NCBI GenBank assembly: GCA_934365945.1
Contig: CAKRNE010000005.1
Location: 1-64,000, forward strand
From: an uncultured Agathobacter sp.
GTDB taxonomy: Bacteria > Bacillota > Clostridia > Lachnospirales > Lachnospiraceae
Length of the DNA stretch: 64,000 nt
Direction of reading: 5' to 3'
Shown here one piece after another: positions 8,415 through 17,436 of this stretch; position 1 is the first letter of the stretch, and each line of letters starts with the position of its first letter. The position numbers were made by a program, and so were the translations under genes. The notes below the pieces were generated by a model. That model saw only the letters and a program-made list of their open reading frames with translations. It did not search any database and was not told where the DNA came from.

Positions 8415-9815
8415 TTGATTAAGATTGAACATGTGTCATTTCAATACACAGGGGCTAGTGAAGAAAATATAAAAGATTTCTCTTTGCATGTGAATAAAGG
8501 GGAATGTGTGCTGCTCACAGGAGAATCAGGATGTGGGAAGACTTGTGTAACGAGAATTATAAACGGCCTGATTCCTCATTTTTATGAGGGGAAAATGAGC
8601 GGTCAGGTATTAATAGATGGGGTGGATATAAAATCAGTTCAGCCTCATGAATTTTCCGATAAGATTGGTTCTGTATTTCAGGATCCGAGAAGCCAGTTCT
8701 TTAGTTTGGATACTGACAGTGAGATTGTGTTTGGAATGGAAAACAAAGGGATAACTTACCCTAAAATGCGAGAACGATATGAGGATACGGTAAAAGAACT
8801 GCATATTGAAGAGTTGAAGAATCGAAAAATCTTTGACCTTTCGGGAGGTCAGAAACAGATTGTGGCATTTGCAAGTGTATATGCACTCCATCCAGATATT
8901 TATGTACTGGATGAACCGACTTCAAATCTGGATTCGGATGCAATTGAAGAACTACGGCGTTTGTTGCAATATATTAAGTCTCAGGGGAAGACAATTTTAA
9001 TCTCAGAGCATAGACTTTATTTCCTGCGAGATATTGCGGATCGTATTGTCGTGATGGAGCATGGAAGAAAAGTTGGTGAATGGGAAAATGCAGAGTTCAA
9101 AAAAATGGGAGAGGAACGCTATCACGCCATGGGCTTAAGGAGCTTTTATCCAACAAAATTTACGTTATCCTGTGATGTAAAAGTGGAGCAGAAAAATAAG
9201 GTGCCTGCATTAGAGGTAGCACATTTATCAGTAGGTTATGAGAATATTCCTGTCCAGAAGGATATTTCTTTTTCGGTATATCCTGGAGAAATTGTTGGAA
9301 TCATAGGGAAAAATGGCTGTGGAAAATCTACATTAGCAAGAACACTTTGTGGGCTTTTGCCAGAGATTGAAGGAGAGATTCAGTTCAAACGAAAAGCTAA
9401 ATGGAAAAAAAGAAAACGGGAGGCTTACATGGTCATGCAGGATCCTGATTATCAACTTTTTACAGAGAGTGTTCTTCAGGAAGTAATGCTGACGTCTATG
9501 GGAAATAAGCAGAAGATATCTAAAATTGATGAAATATTGGAAATTTTAAATCTGAATATTTATCGAGAGAACCATCCAATGTCATTATCAGGGGGGCAGA
9601 AACAGAGGACTGCTATCGCTGTAGCAACATTGATGGATACGGATGTTTTAATCTTTGATGAACCAACCAGTGGGTTGGATTATAAAAATATGATTGGTGT
9701 GGCAGGGATTTTGCATACATTGGCAGAGATGGGAAAGGCAATCCTTGTTATCTCACATGACAACGAACTATTGATGAAGATCTGCAATCGTGGAATCATC
9801 ATAGAAAATAAATAA
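8415..9815 (+). CDS. ECF transporter ATPase, two fused ATP-binding domains
   Basis: The 466-residue protein contains two complete nucleotide-binding domains. The first has Walker A GESGCGKT, signature LSGGQKQI and Walker B YVLDEPTSNLD. The second has GKNGCGKS, LSGGQKQR and LIFDEPTSGLD. It therefore supplies the whole EcfA-EcfA' pair from one chain. It starts at TTG 8415, set by GGGAGG 8 bases upstream. Dedicated (group I-like) ECF systems of the Trep_Strep type often use such fused ATPases. Confidence 0.9.
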   Translation: MIKIEHVSFQYTGASEENIKDFSLHVNKGECVLLTGESGCGKTCVTRIINGLIPHFYEGKMSGQVLIDGVDIKSVQPHEFSDKIGSVFQDPRSQFFSLDTDSEIVFGMENKGITYPKMRERYEDTVKELHIEELKNRKIFDLSGGQKQIVAFASVYALHPDIYVLDEPTSNLDSDAIEELRRLLQYIKSQGKTILISEHRLYFLRDIADRIVVMEHGRKVGEWENAEFKKMGEERYHAMGLRSFYPTKFTLSCDVKVEQKNKVPALEVAHLSVGYENIPVQKDISFSVYPGEIVGIIGKNGCGKSTLARTLCGLLPEIEGEIQFKRKAKWKKRKREAYMVMQDPDYQLFTESVLQEVMLTSMGNKQKISKIDEILEILNLNIYRENHPMSLSGGQKQRTAIAVATLMDTDVLIFDEPTSGLDYKNMIGVAGILHTLAEMGKAILVISHDNELLMKICNRGIIIENK

Positions 9816-9835
9816 TGAATAAAAGGAGAGATATG

Positions 9836-10429
9836 ATGAAAGGTAACAAATTAAAAGCAAAGGATTTTATTACATTAGGAATATTCACTGTATTATTTTT
9901 TGCAGTAGTAATGATTTGCATTTTTGCATCTGCAGTTACAGTAGTAAGCTATGCATTTGGACCTGCAATTGCAGCAATTCCGGGAGGCGTGATTTACATG
10001 TTTATGCGTGTTAAGGTGCAGAAGCCGGGTGGAATTTTCTTAAGTGGGCTTGTGATTGGAATCGTGGAGTTTTTGATGGGGGCAGGTTGGCCGGTAGCGT
10101 TGGGATTTATTATCGGTGCTTTGATTGCTGAAATTATTTCCCGTGCCGGAGCATATGAGAATTATATGTTGCATGCAGTTGGTTATGGATTCTTTATGGT
10201 ATGTTTTGCAATTGGCACATATTTACCGATGATGATGATGACAAGTTATATTGATAGTATGACATCTTCAAATGGAGTAGATATAGAGTTCATGAATAGC
10301 TTATATGCATTTATCAACGGACCAATGGTTTTCGTTATTGCAGTCGTTACATTCCTTTGTGGGATGCTTGGTGCATTTATTGGGAAATTGGCATTCAAGA
10401 AACATTTTGTACGTGCAGGCATTGCTTAA
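9836..10429 (+). CDS. ECF transporter substrate-binding (S) component, Trep_Strep/MptD-like
   Basis: This integral membrane protein of about 197 residues has five or six hydrophobic helices and a glycine-rich first half (AFGPAIAAIPGGVIYMFM). It resembles the Trep_Strep family of putative S components, whose substrate is not established. AGGAG at 9824-9828 favours the ATG at 9836 or 9833 over the 9815 ATG, which overlaps the previous stop codon. It completes a T-A-S transporter. The two ABC half-transporters follow in the same operon, an arrangement reported for equibactin-like iron uptake loci. Confidence 0.78.
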   Translation: MKGNKLKAKDFITLGIFTVLFFAVVMICIFASAVTVVSYAFGPAIAAIPGGVIYMFMRVKVQKPGGIFLSGLVIGIVEFLMGAGWPVALGFIIGALIAEIISRAGAYENYMLHAVGYGFFMVCFAIGTYLPMMMMTSYIDSMTSSNGVDIEFMNSLYAFINGPMVFVIAVVTFLCGMLGAFIGKLAFKKHFVRAGIA

Positions 10430-10444
10430 AGGGAGGAATGTATT

Positions 10445-12259
10445 ATGGGAGAAAATCAAAAGAATATAAAGGAAAAAAAGTCAAAGACAGGGTTAGCACG
10501 CTGTATGGAATTGGCAAAGAATAAAAGAGGTCTGATTTTTCTATCAATGATATTTTCCTCGCTATCCAGTATCGCTTCCTTTGTACCATATTTGGCAGTT
10601 TATTACATTATTCGCGAGATTTTGACTGCTTATCCGAATTTACAGGGATTGAATCAAACAACTGTTATGAATTATGTGTGGATTGCATTAGGGGGTGTTG
10701 TAGCAAATATTGTGCTTTATTTTCTGGCTATTTTTTGCTCACATATCGCAGCCTTTGGTACATTGTATGAGTTGAAGGTTTATTTTGCAAATCATATTAC
10801 CAAAATCCCATTAGGATATCATTTAACTATTGGCAGTGGTCGCATGAGGAAAATCATGGATGAAAATATCGAGAGTATAGAAGGATTTATTGCGCATCAG
10901 CTTCCGGACTTTGCAGCAGCAGTGACAGCTCCAATTGTTATGGTAGTAATTTTGTTTGCAATGGATTGGAGATTCGGATTGGCTTCATTTTTGGGTATTA
11001 TTCTCGCATTTATTGTTGAATTTATGGGATATGGAACAGGCGAGATGAAGACAAACATGACAAATTATCAAGCTGCGTTGGAGGAAATGACCAACGCTTC
11101 CGTAGAATATGTCAGAGGTATGCCGGTTGTAAAGGCTTTTAATCAGACTGCAGATTCTTTCGAACGATTGAAAAATGCCATCAGCGGATATACTGAGTGG
11201 GTATTGAAGTTTTCACTTGGATGGCAGAATTTTATGCCTGCATTTACAACAATTATTAACAATGTATATCTCATTCTCATTCCGGTTGGAATCCTGATTG
11301 GGTCAAAAACAACAGATTATAAATCATTTGTAATGACATTTTTGTTCTATCTGGTATTTACACCTGCAATTGCAGGAATTCTGAACAAAATTATGTATGT
11401 ATCGGAATCTTTCATGCAGATTAATGGAAACGTGGAGCGTATGGATGAAATCTTAAATATCCCGATTTTGCCAGAAGCAAAAGAACCAAAGCAGCCTGTA
11501 AGTGATGATGTGGAATTTCAGAATGTATCATTTTCTTATAGTGGAAAGGATATGGCACTTTCCAATGTGTCCTTTAAAGCACAACATGGAAAATGCACAG
11601 CAATCGTTGGACCATCCGGTGGTGGAAAAAGTACGATTGCAAATCTAATCTCTAGATTTTGGGATGTAACGCAAGGAAGTGTAAAGATTGGAGGCGTTGA
11701 CATTCGCGATATTTCTTATGAAGAGCTGACAAAACATATTAGCTTTGTATTTCAGAATACCTTTTTGTTTAAACAGAGTATCTTAGAGAATATTCGAATT
11801 GGAAGACAGGATGCTACCAAGGAGGAAGTTATAGAAGCAGCAAAAGCAGCACAATGCCATGAGTTTATCATGAGGCTCCCGAATGGCTATGATACTGTAA
11901 TTGGAGCAAAAGGAGTTCACTTATCTGGTGGAGAACGTCAGAGAATAGCCATTGCAAGAGCTATCTTAAAGGATGCACCAATACTGGTATTGGATGAGGC
12001 AACAGCATTTAGTGATTCGGAAAATGAATATCTGATTCAAAAAGCATTCGAACATTTGATGGAAGGAAAAACAGTTATCATGATTGCACATCGTTTATCT
12101 ACAATTACTAATGCAGATCAAATTCTTGTAGTTAATGAGGGGAAATTAGTAGAAAGTGGAAGCCACGAACAACTGTTGGAGAAAAAAGGACAGTATGCAA
12201 ATATGTGGGAATATTATACCCAGTCACTAGATTGGAAGATTACAAAGGAGGCAGTATAA
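10445..12259 (+). CDS. ABC half-transporter, YbtP/YbtQ-like, first subunit
   Basis: The 604-residue protein has an exporter-type membrane domain (about 35-330, six helices) fused to an ATPase domain: Walker A GPSGGGKST, signature LSGGERQR, Walker B ILVLDEATAFSD. Beside an ECF system it is more likely to be half of a YbtPQ-type pair, which imports metal-siderophores despite its exporter fold. The start is set by GGGAGG 8 bases upstream. The next gene begins three bases after its stop, so the two are a heterodimer. Export of a peptide remains possible. Confidence 0.88.
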   Translation: MGENQKNIKEKKSKTGLARCMELAKNKRGLIFLSMIFSSLSSIASFVPYLAVYYIIREILTAYPNLQGLNQTTVMNYVWIALGGVVANIVLYFLAIFCSHIAAFGTLYELKVYFANHITKIPLGYHLTIGSGRMRKIMDENIESIEGFIAHQLPDFAAAVTAPIVMVVILFAMDWRFGLASFLGIILAFIVEFMGYGTGEMKTNMTNYQAALEEMTNASVEYVRGMPVVKAFNQTADSFERLKNAISGYTEWVLKFSLGWQNFMPAFTTIINNVYLILIPVGILIGSKTTDYKSFVMTFLFYLVFTPAIAGILNKIMYVSESFMQINGNVERMDEILNIPILPEAKEPKQPVSDDVEFQNVSFSYSGKDMALSNVSFKAQHGKCTAIVGPSGGGKSTIANLISRFWDVTQGSVKIGGVDIRDISYEELTKHISFVFQNTFLFKQSILENIRIGRQDATKEEVIEAAKAAQCHEFIMRLPNGYDTVIGAKGVHLSGGERQRIAIARAILKDAPILVLDEATAFSDSENEYLIQKAFEHLMEGKTVIMIAHRLSTITNADQILVVNEGKLVESGSHEQLLEKKGQYANMWEYYTQSLDWKITKEAV

Positions 12260-12261
12260 TT

Positions 12262-13998
12262 ATGAGAAAGTTACAAAAAGCATTGTACTTATCTGAAAAA
12301 GGTTATCAGGATTTGAAAAAAGCCATTGTAGCATGCATAATCACAAATCTTACAATGCTGTTTCCATTTATGATTACTGTTATGATTTTTCAAGAATTGT
12401 TGAATCCATTGATAAATGGAACAGAAATGAATTGGAATTGCTTATGGATACTTTGGATTATAGGAATAGTTGCTGCAATTATGGTATTTCTTGCTGCAAA
12501 AAATGATTATAGAAAAACCTATATCGCATCTTACAAAGAATCAAACACGACACGAGTAAGAATTGCAGAACATTTAAGAGAACTTCCGATGAGTTTTTTT
12601 AACACAAAGGATCTTTCAGAGCTTACCACTAATATGATGTCTGACTGTAGTAGTATGGAATCTATGCTTAGTAGTACGATTCCACCATTAATTGCGAACT
12701 TTATCACAGCAACACTTACCTGTGTAATGTTAGCATTTTTTGAATGGAGATTAGCACTTTGCATTTTTTGTACGATTCCACTTGCATTTTTAATTATCTG
12801 TTTGAGCAAGGGAAAACAGGAAAAGCTGTATAAGAAACATGTAGCTGCAAAATTAGAGGCATCAGATCAGGTACAGGAATATTTAGAAGGTATCCAGATT
12901 ATTAAAGAGTGTGGACTTGGTGGTTCTAAATACCAAGCCTTAGATGAATCTTTAAAGAAAATGAAGAAACTTTCTGTTAAAGTAGAAATGATGGTTGGTG
13001 TATTTATGTCAAGTGCCAGCATTGTATTACAGGCAGGAATCGGTATCACAATTTTTGTTGGAACCATGCTTTTATTGAAAGGTGAAATTGGGTTATTACA
13101 ACTTTTAATGTTTTTCTTAATGGTAACTCGAATTTATGGACCGTTTTTAGCAATCCTGACTCAGTTATCAACTCTTTTGAACTTAAATGTTGTAACACAG
13201 CGTATGCATACTTTATTAGATACACCCGTTATGGATGGAAATGATAAGACTATTAAAAACTGCGATATTGAACTTTGTAATGTTACTTTTGCATACAATG
13301 AAGAGGACGTCATTAAAGATATTAGCTTCAAAATTCCTGAAAGAAGTGTAACTGCTTTTGTAGGACCATCAGGTAGTGGTAAGAGTACTTTATCGAAACT
13401 AATTGCGCGTTTCTGGGATATTGAGAAAGGAACGATAAAAATAGGGGGAAAGGATATTCGTTCTATGGATCCGGATACCTTAATGCAACAGATGTCCTTT
13501 GTATTTCAGGATGTGACATTATTTAATGATACAATCTTTAACAATATTCGAATTGGTAAACCGGATGCCACGGATGAGGAAGTTTATGCAGCAGCAAAAG
13601 CCGCCTTTTGTGAGGAGTTTATAATGAGGCAACCACAGGGATATCAAACAGTATTAGGAGAAAATGGGGGTACATTATCAGGAGGAGAGCGTCAGCGTAT
13701 TTCCATTGCCAGAGCATTGCTAAAGGATGCGCCAATCATATTATTAGATGAGGCTACTGCATCCCTTGATCCAGAAAATGAAGTTGTAGTACAAAAAGCA
13801 TTAGCGGAATTGATAAAAGGTAAAACAGTTATCATGATTGCTCATAGGCTTCGTACTATCGTAGATGCAGATCAGATATTTGTATTGCAGAATGGTAAGC
13901 TGATAGAGCATGGAAAACATGCACAACTTATGGAAAAGAATGGAGTATATGAAAGACTTTATAGCATTCAAAAGCATAGTTTGGAATGGGGAGTATAG
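12262..13998 (+). CDS. ABC half-transporter, YbtP/YbtQ-like, second subunit
   Basis: The 578-residue partner has six membrane helices (about 20-310) and an ATPase domain with Walker A GPSGSGKST, LSGGERQR and IILLDEATASLDPE. The ATG at 12262 is preferred because GGAGG lies 10 bases before it; an upstream in-frame ATG at 12205 lies inside the previous gene. The last 31 bp overlap, tail to tail, with the phosphopantetheinyl transferase gene on the other strand. With the preceding gene it would form the heterodimeric transporter that passes on the substrate handled by the ECF module. Confidence 0.88.
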   Translation: MRKLQKALYLSEKGYQDLKKAIVACIITNLTMLFPFMITVMIFQELLNPLINGTEMNWNCLWILWIIGIVAAIMVFLAAKNDYRKTYIASYKESNTTRVRIAEHLRELPMSFFNTKDLSELTTNMMSDCSSMESMLSSTIPPLIANFITATLTCVMLAFFEWRLALCIFCTIPLAFLIICLSKGKQEKLYKKHVAAKLEASDQVQEYLEGIQIIKECGLGGSKYQALDESLKKMKKLSVKVEMMVGVFMSSASIVLQAGIGITIFVGTMLLLKGEIGLLQLLMFFLMVTRIYGPFLAILTQLSTLLNLNVVTQRMHTLLDTPVMDGNDKTIKNCDIELCNVTFAYNEEDVIKDISFKIPERSVTAFVGPSGSGKSTLSKLIARFWDIEKGTIKIGGKDIRSMDPDTLMQQMSFVFQDVTLFNDTIFNNIRIGKPDATDEEVYAAAKAAFCEEFIMRQPQGYQTVLGENGGTLSGGERQRISIARALLKDAPIILLDEATASLDPENEVVVQKALAELIKGKTVIMIAHRLRTIVDADQIFVLQNGKLIEHGKHAQLMEKNGVYERLYSIQKHSLEWGV

Positions 13999-14636
13999 GA
14001 TATAAATATTTCCTCATCAACAATTTGAAATGTAGTGGGATAGCGGGATTCCTGACAAGCAGTGCAAATATAGGAATCCTGCTCCCATTTTTGGAAAAAA
14101 GCATTTGGGGCAGATAGGGTATTGATGGAAGTAAGATCACAAATCAGCCCTGTCCCTTTTTCTTTTGTATAGGCTTCTTTGCGGGTCCATATTTCAAAAA
14201 ATGCATGTTCTCTTTCCAGAGAAGGGAAGCTTTTAACATAGTTTATCTCATTTGGATGAAAAGCCGAAGTCATGATTTCGAAGGGAGCTTTATGGCAATG
14301 CTCAAGATCAATACCAATGTTTCCGTCAGAGGAAACACCGCAGAGAATTGCCTTGCGTGTATGTGAATAATTAAAATCAATATGAGGAAAAGAAGCAAGA
14401 AAAGGCTTTTTACCTCTAGTCCAATGAATGTCCTGTAATCCGTCTGTAATATGAAAATGTGTTTGCAGCATGTGAGAAAGTAACAAAACAGAATACAAAG
14501 AAAGACGTTTATCAACTTCATAGGTATAGTTCATTACATTTACCTGTCGCGAAGGCGGAAGCAATGAAAGTAGAAGTTCATCTTGCATGGTCCATGATTC
14601 TTTTTTCAAAGTTAAAAAGGATATAAAAGTTGACAT
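13968..14636 (-). CDS. Sfp-type 4'-phosphopantetheinyl transferase
   Basis: The 222-residue enzyme attaches the phosphopantetheine arm of CoA to carrier proteins. The family signatures are in order: GKKPFL and FNYSHT, then GIDLEH (Mg-binding Asp/Glu) and FEIWTRKEAYTKEKGTGL (WxxKEA). TTAGGAGATG lies just before the ATG at 14636. It is convergent with the transporter operon and overlaps it by 31 bp. No NRPS, PKS or other carrier protein gene is in the window, so its target must lie elsewhere. Sfp-type enzymes often accompany siderophore loci, which fits the transporters next to it. Confidence 0.9.
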   Translation of the reverse strand: MSTFISFLTLKKESWTMQDELLLSLLPPSRQVNVMNYTYEVDKRLSLYSVLLLSHMLQTHFHITDGLQDIHWTRGKKPFLASFPHIDFNYSHTRKAILCGVSSDGNIGIDLEHCHKAPFEIMTSAFHPNEINYVKSFPSLEREHAFFEIWTRKEAYTKEKGTGLICDLTSINTLSAPNAFFQKWEQDSYICTACQESRYPTTFQIVDEEIFISYTPHSKLCF

Positions 14637-14706
14637 TAATTACATCTCCTAACATGTATTTATATGTATACCTTAATTATAAACAAAATGTCACAAAGAA
14701 ACAATT

Positions 14707-14957
14707 ATAAGATATGGTCGCGTTTGATTTCGGTGGCAGCAATCTGGGGAATTATCCGAATTGTAATCAATAATTATCAGATGATTAGATATGCAGAACA
14801 GTATTTGTCAATGAACACCACAGTAAGATTAGTATTACAAATGGCCATCTATGGATTGATTCTATATCAAACATTTACGTTGACCAAGAAGCGAAAGAAT
14901 GCTATAGAGATTAGCAATACAGAAAATACAGAAAAGCAAAAAAATTTGATTGACTAA
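14707..14957 (+). pseudogene. Duplicated 3' fragment of the XRE regulator gene
   Basis: This is an exact copy of the last 83 codons and stop codon of the regulator at 3309-4187, joined to unrelated DNA upstream. The frame remains open back to an ATG at 14664, but without the HTH the product would be only a few membrane helices. I treat it as a by-product of the duplication. Confidence 0.85.
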
Positions 14958-14962
14958 AAACC
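14707..14962 (+). repeat. 256-bp perfect direct repeat, right copy
   Basis: Identical to 3937-4192. Recombination between the copies would release a 10,770-bp circle and leave one intact regulator gene followed by the DNA from 14963 onward. Confidence 0.97.
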
Positions 14963-15140
14963 GTAGTCACAATATAGTATATGTAGGAGAGAAGCCTGCG
15001 TAAGCGAAGTAAAAGTAGACGGGACAGCCTACTTCCTGATTGGGGGCAAATAATAGCCATTGAAGATTGACCGGTGTATTCCGATCCGCTGTCCATATTA
15101 AGAGATTAGGCGTCTGTGAAATATCAGACGTTTTTCTTTT
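14963..15140 (+). ncRNA. Candidate structured RNA ending in a terminator
   Basis: No convincing ORF is present. GGGACAGC (15021-15028) can pair with GCTGTCC (15088-15094), and AGTAG (15014-15018) with CTACT (15029-15033). A strong terminator closes the segment. It could be a small RNA or simply the original 3' UTR of the regulator gene. I cannot assign a family. Confidence 0.25.
15111..15140 (+). terminator. Rho-independent terminator
   Basis: CGTCTG (15111-15116) pairs with CAGACG (15125-15130), followed by TTTTTCTTTT. Confidence 0.75.
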
Positions 15141-15215
15141 ACATGAGAATATGGAAAGATTTCTAAAACGAAATTCTTTGAAGAAATCGAAAACGGACTT
15201 GATTTAGATTCATTC

Positions 15216-15518
15216 ATGGAGAATAAAAAACTAAAAAAGCGTTTGAATGATTTTAAACATAGAATTCGGATGTTTGGATGTATATATCAGATCATGAAAG
15301 ATGAGGAATTGTTTTATATTAAAGACAAACAACTTAAGGATAGTTCCGTAAAAGCTGATTATATTAAATATGCTCTGATCGATAACAAGGGAGCTTTGCC
15401 ATCAAGACAGTTAAAGTTGATTTTAGCGTGGTGTGTGTTACATCAAGATGAGTTGATGCAGAATTGGAAATTATCAAAAGATGGAAAGCCGTTAAATAGA
15501 ATTAATCCACTTGTATAG
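15216..15518 (+). CDS. Small protein with DUF4160-like C-terminus
   Basis: In the 100-residue product the second half (ALPSRQLKLILAWCVLHQDEL to NRINPLV) resembles the end of DUF4160 proteins, which usually precede a DUF2442 gene, as here. The typical DUF4160 N-terminus is not recognisable. The frame stays open upstream to 15147 without a better start codon, so the gene may be truncated or recombined. No good ribosome-binding site precedes the ATG. DUF4160/DUF2442 pairs have been regarded as possible toxin-antitoxin-like units; that is unproven. Confidence 0.5.
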   Translation: MENKKLKKRLNDFKHRIRMFGCIYQIMKDEELFYIKDKQLKDSSVKADYIKYALIDNKGALPSRQLKLILAWCVLHQDELMQNWKLSKDGKPLNRINPLV

Positions 15519-15531
15519 GAGATGTTTGTCT

Positions 15532-15807
15532 ATGTTTCCGAAGGTAATTCAGGTAGTACATATGAAAGACTACACAGTATATGTGTATTTTGAAGATGGA
15601 AAAATCGTATGTTATGATATGAAAAATATGTTGGATAAAGAAATTTTTAAACCATTGAAGGATATTTCGGTATTTACTGATACATGTACAGTTATGAATG
15701 ATACATTAGCATGGGATATAGGTGGAAATAGAGATACTTGTAAGTGTATTGATATTGATCCGGATACATTATATGAACTTCCCTATTGTAAAGAGAAAAT
15801 AGCTTAG
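15532..15807 (+). CDS. DUF2442-family protein
   Basis: The 91-residue protein shows the DUF2442 pattern: an N-terminal VIQVVHMKDYTVYVYFEDGK strand region, IFKPLKD in the middle, and C-terminal DIDPDTLYELP. AGGAG at 15517-15521 sets the ATG at 15532. It follows the DUF4160-like gene by 13 bases and is presumably co-transcribed with it. Its function is unknown. Confidence 0.75.
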   Translation: MFPKVIQVVHMKDYTVYVYFEDGKIVCYDMKNMLDKEIFKPLKDISVFTDTCTVMNDTLAWDIGGNRDTCKCIDIDPDTLYELPYCKEKIA

Positions 15808-16031
15808 TGATAAATCTGCATGTTATTGAAATGTTTTATTGCGTAGTATATTTAAGAAGAAATAGATTAAAACTGCAATGAGACCTTCAAGAGTCAACAT
15901 TGGCATCCTATGACTGTATTAGCGGGTTCAAATGGCTTGTAAAAATACACATATTGTGATAACGTAATGGCGTATGAATGTCAGTGATTTTTGAAGACAG
16001 GCATTACAAATAATGAATAAGAGGCAGCAAA

Positions 16032-17285
16032 ATGGATTTTGAAAGCAGAAGACAAAGAATTTTAGACAAGATGGAGGACAATTCTATAGCAATACTGTAC
16101 TCAGGCATCGAGCACCATGTGAGCGCAGATGAGTATGATTTATTCACGGCACAGGCTAACCGCAATTTCTTCTATCTGACCGGACTTAGACGTGACAACA
16201 TGGTCCTTGTCCTGGATAAATGTGTAGAGCCTGCTAAGACAATGCTCTTCATAGAGGAGGCAGACCCTACGATGGAGCGCTGGTACGGCAGAAAAGTGAC
16301 TATGGAGGAAGCCGAGGAAATATCAGGAATTGATGAGATAGAATATATTTATGAGCTTGAGAGCACACTGGACAGGATAATGACGCGTGAGGATGTATAC
16401 ACAGCATATTTCGACACGTATCGTCATCAGAAAGTGGATTTGCCGGATTACAATGTGGTAAAAGCCAATGAATTTAAGACAGATTATCCAGGAGTTGCTG
16501 TGAAGAATCTTTTCCCACTTGTGGCAGAGGAGCGTATGCAGAAGGATGAGGATGAGATTGAGCTTACCAAAAAGGCAATCGCGCTTACAAAGGACGGACT
16601 CTGCAATGTGATGGCTAATTTAAAGCCGGGAATGAAGGAATATCAGGCACAGGCGGACTTTGAATATATCATAAGACGTGGTGGTGCAGAGTGGACAGCG
16701 TTCCCTACAATTGCCGGAAGCGGAATGAATGGAACAATGCTTCACTATGACACAAATCGTGAGACGATGGAGGACGGAACGCTGGTGCTTCTTGACCTTG
16801 GAGCCAGAATAGATGGCTACAATTCGGATATTACGAGAACATATCCGGTAAATGGCAGGTTTAGCGAGCGCCAGAAACAGGTTTATGATATCGTACTTGC
16901 CGCAAATCGAAAGATTGTCGAGGTTGCAAAGCCGGGAATGACTACAAAGGAATTAAACGAAGTATGTAAGGATGTGCTTGCAGATGGGCTTATGAAGCTT
17001 GGACTGATAAAGAACTCTGTAGAGATTTCACAGTATTACATGCATGGCGTGTCACACCATCTGGGAATTGATGTGCATGACGTGACAGTTGACTCAAACA
17101 GCAGGCTTCGTCCGGGCGCAATTATCAGTGACGAGCCGGGACTGTATATAGATGAATGGGAAATCGGTATCAGGATTGAGGATGATGTGCTTATCACTGA
17201 GGACGGTGCCGTGTGTCTGTCGGAGGATATCATCAGAACCACGGAGGATATAGAGGCCTACATGGCAGAGCACAAGAAAAATTAA
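16032..17285 (+). CDS. M24 aminopeptidase P family (Xaa-Pro aminopeptidase)
   Basis: The 417-residue cytosolic metallopeptidase cleaves the N-terminal residue before proline. An AMP_N domain spans about 1-125 and the pita-bread catalytic domain about 175-410. The metal ligands are visible as LLDLGARIDGYNSDITRTYP (two Asp), HGVSHHLGIDVHD (His), ISDEPGLY (Glu) and GIRIEDDVLIT (Glu). The length is normal for the family. It is followed by thioredoxin but has a 150-bp gap to it, so it may be a single gene. Confidence 0.92.
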   Translation: MDFESRRQRILDKMEDNSIAILYSGIEHHVSADEYDLFTAQANRNFFYLTGLRRDNMVLVLDKCVEPAKTMLFIEEADPTMERWYGRKVTMEEAEEISGIDEIEYIYELESTLDRIMTREDVYTAYFDTYRHQKVDLPDYNVVKANEFKTDYPGVAVKNLFPLVAEERMQKDEDEIELTKKAIALTKDGLCNVMANLKPGMKEYQAQADFEYIIRRGGAEWTAFPTIAGSGMNGTMLHYDTNRETMEDGTLVLLDLGARIDGYNSDITRTYPVNGRFSERQKQVYDIVLAANRKIVEVAKPGMTTKELNEVCKDVLADGLMKLGLIKNSVEISQYYMHGVSHHLGIDVHDVTVDSNSRLRPGAIISDEPGLYIDEWEIGIRIEDDVLITEDGAVCLSEDIIRTTEDIEAYMAEHKKN

Positions 17286-17436
17286 TTGTGGTAAATGATA
17301 AATTTTGCGGTTTATAATATTTTTATGTGACATAATCTGATTTATGTATTATAGTAGTGCTAGTACAGCAGTTATTATTAATTGCTGTATAGGTGCAACG
17401 AAAATAATTCGTTCGACAGATGAAAGGAGAACAACT

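Noticed and set aside
14664..14957. Independent membrane protein gene of 97 codons
   Set aside because: From 14707 it is an exact copy of the regulator's 3' end. The few codons before it have no ribosome-binding site.
17286..17436. Defined promoter for trxA
   Set aside because: Several weak -10-like sequences exist, but no -35 box with correct spacing stands out.
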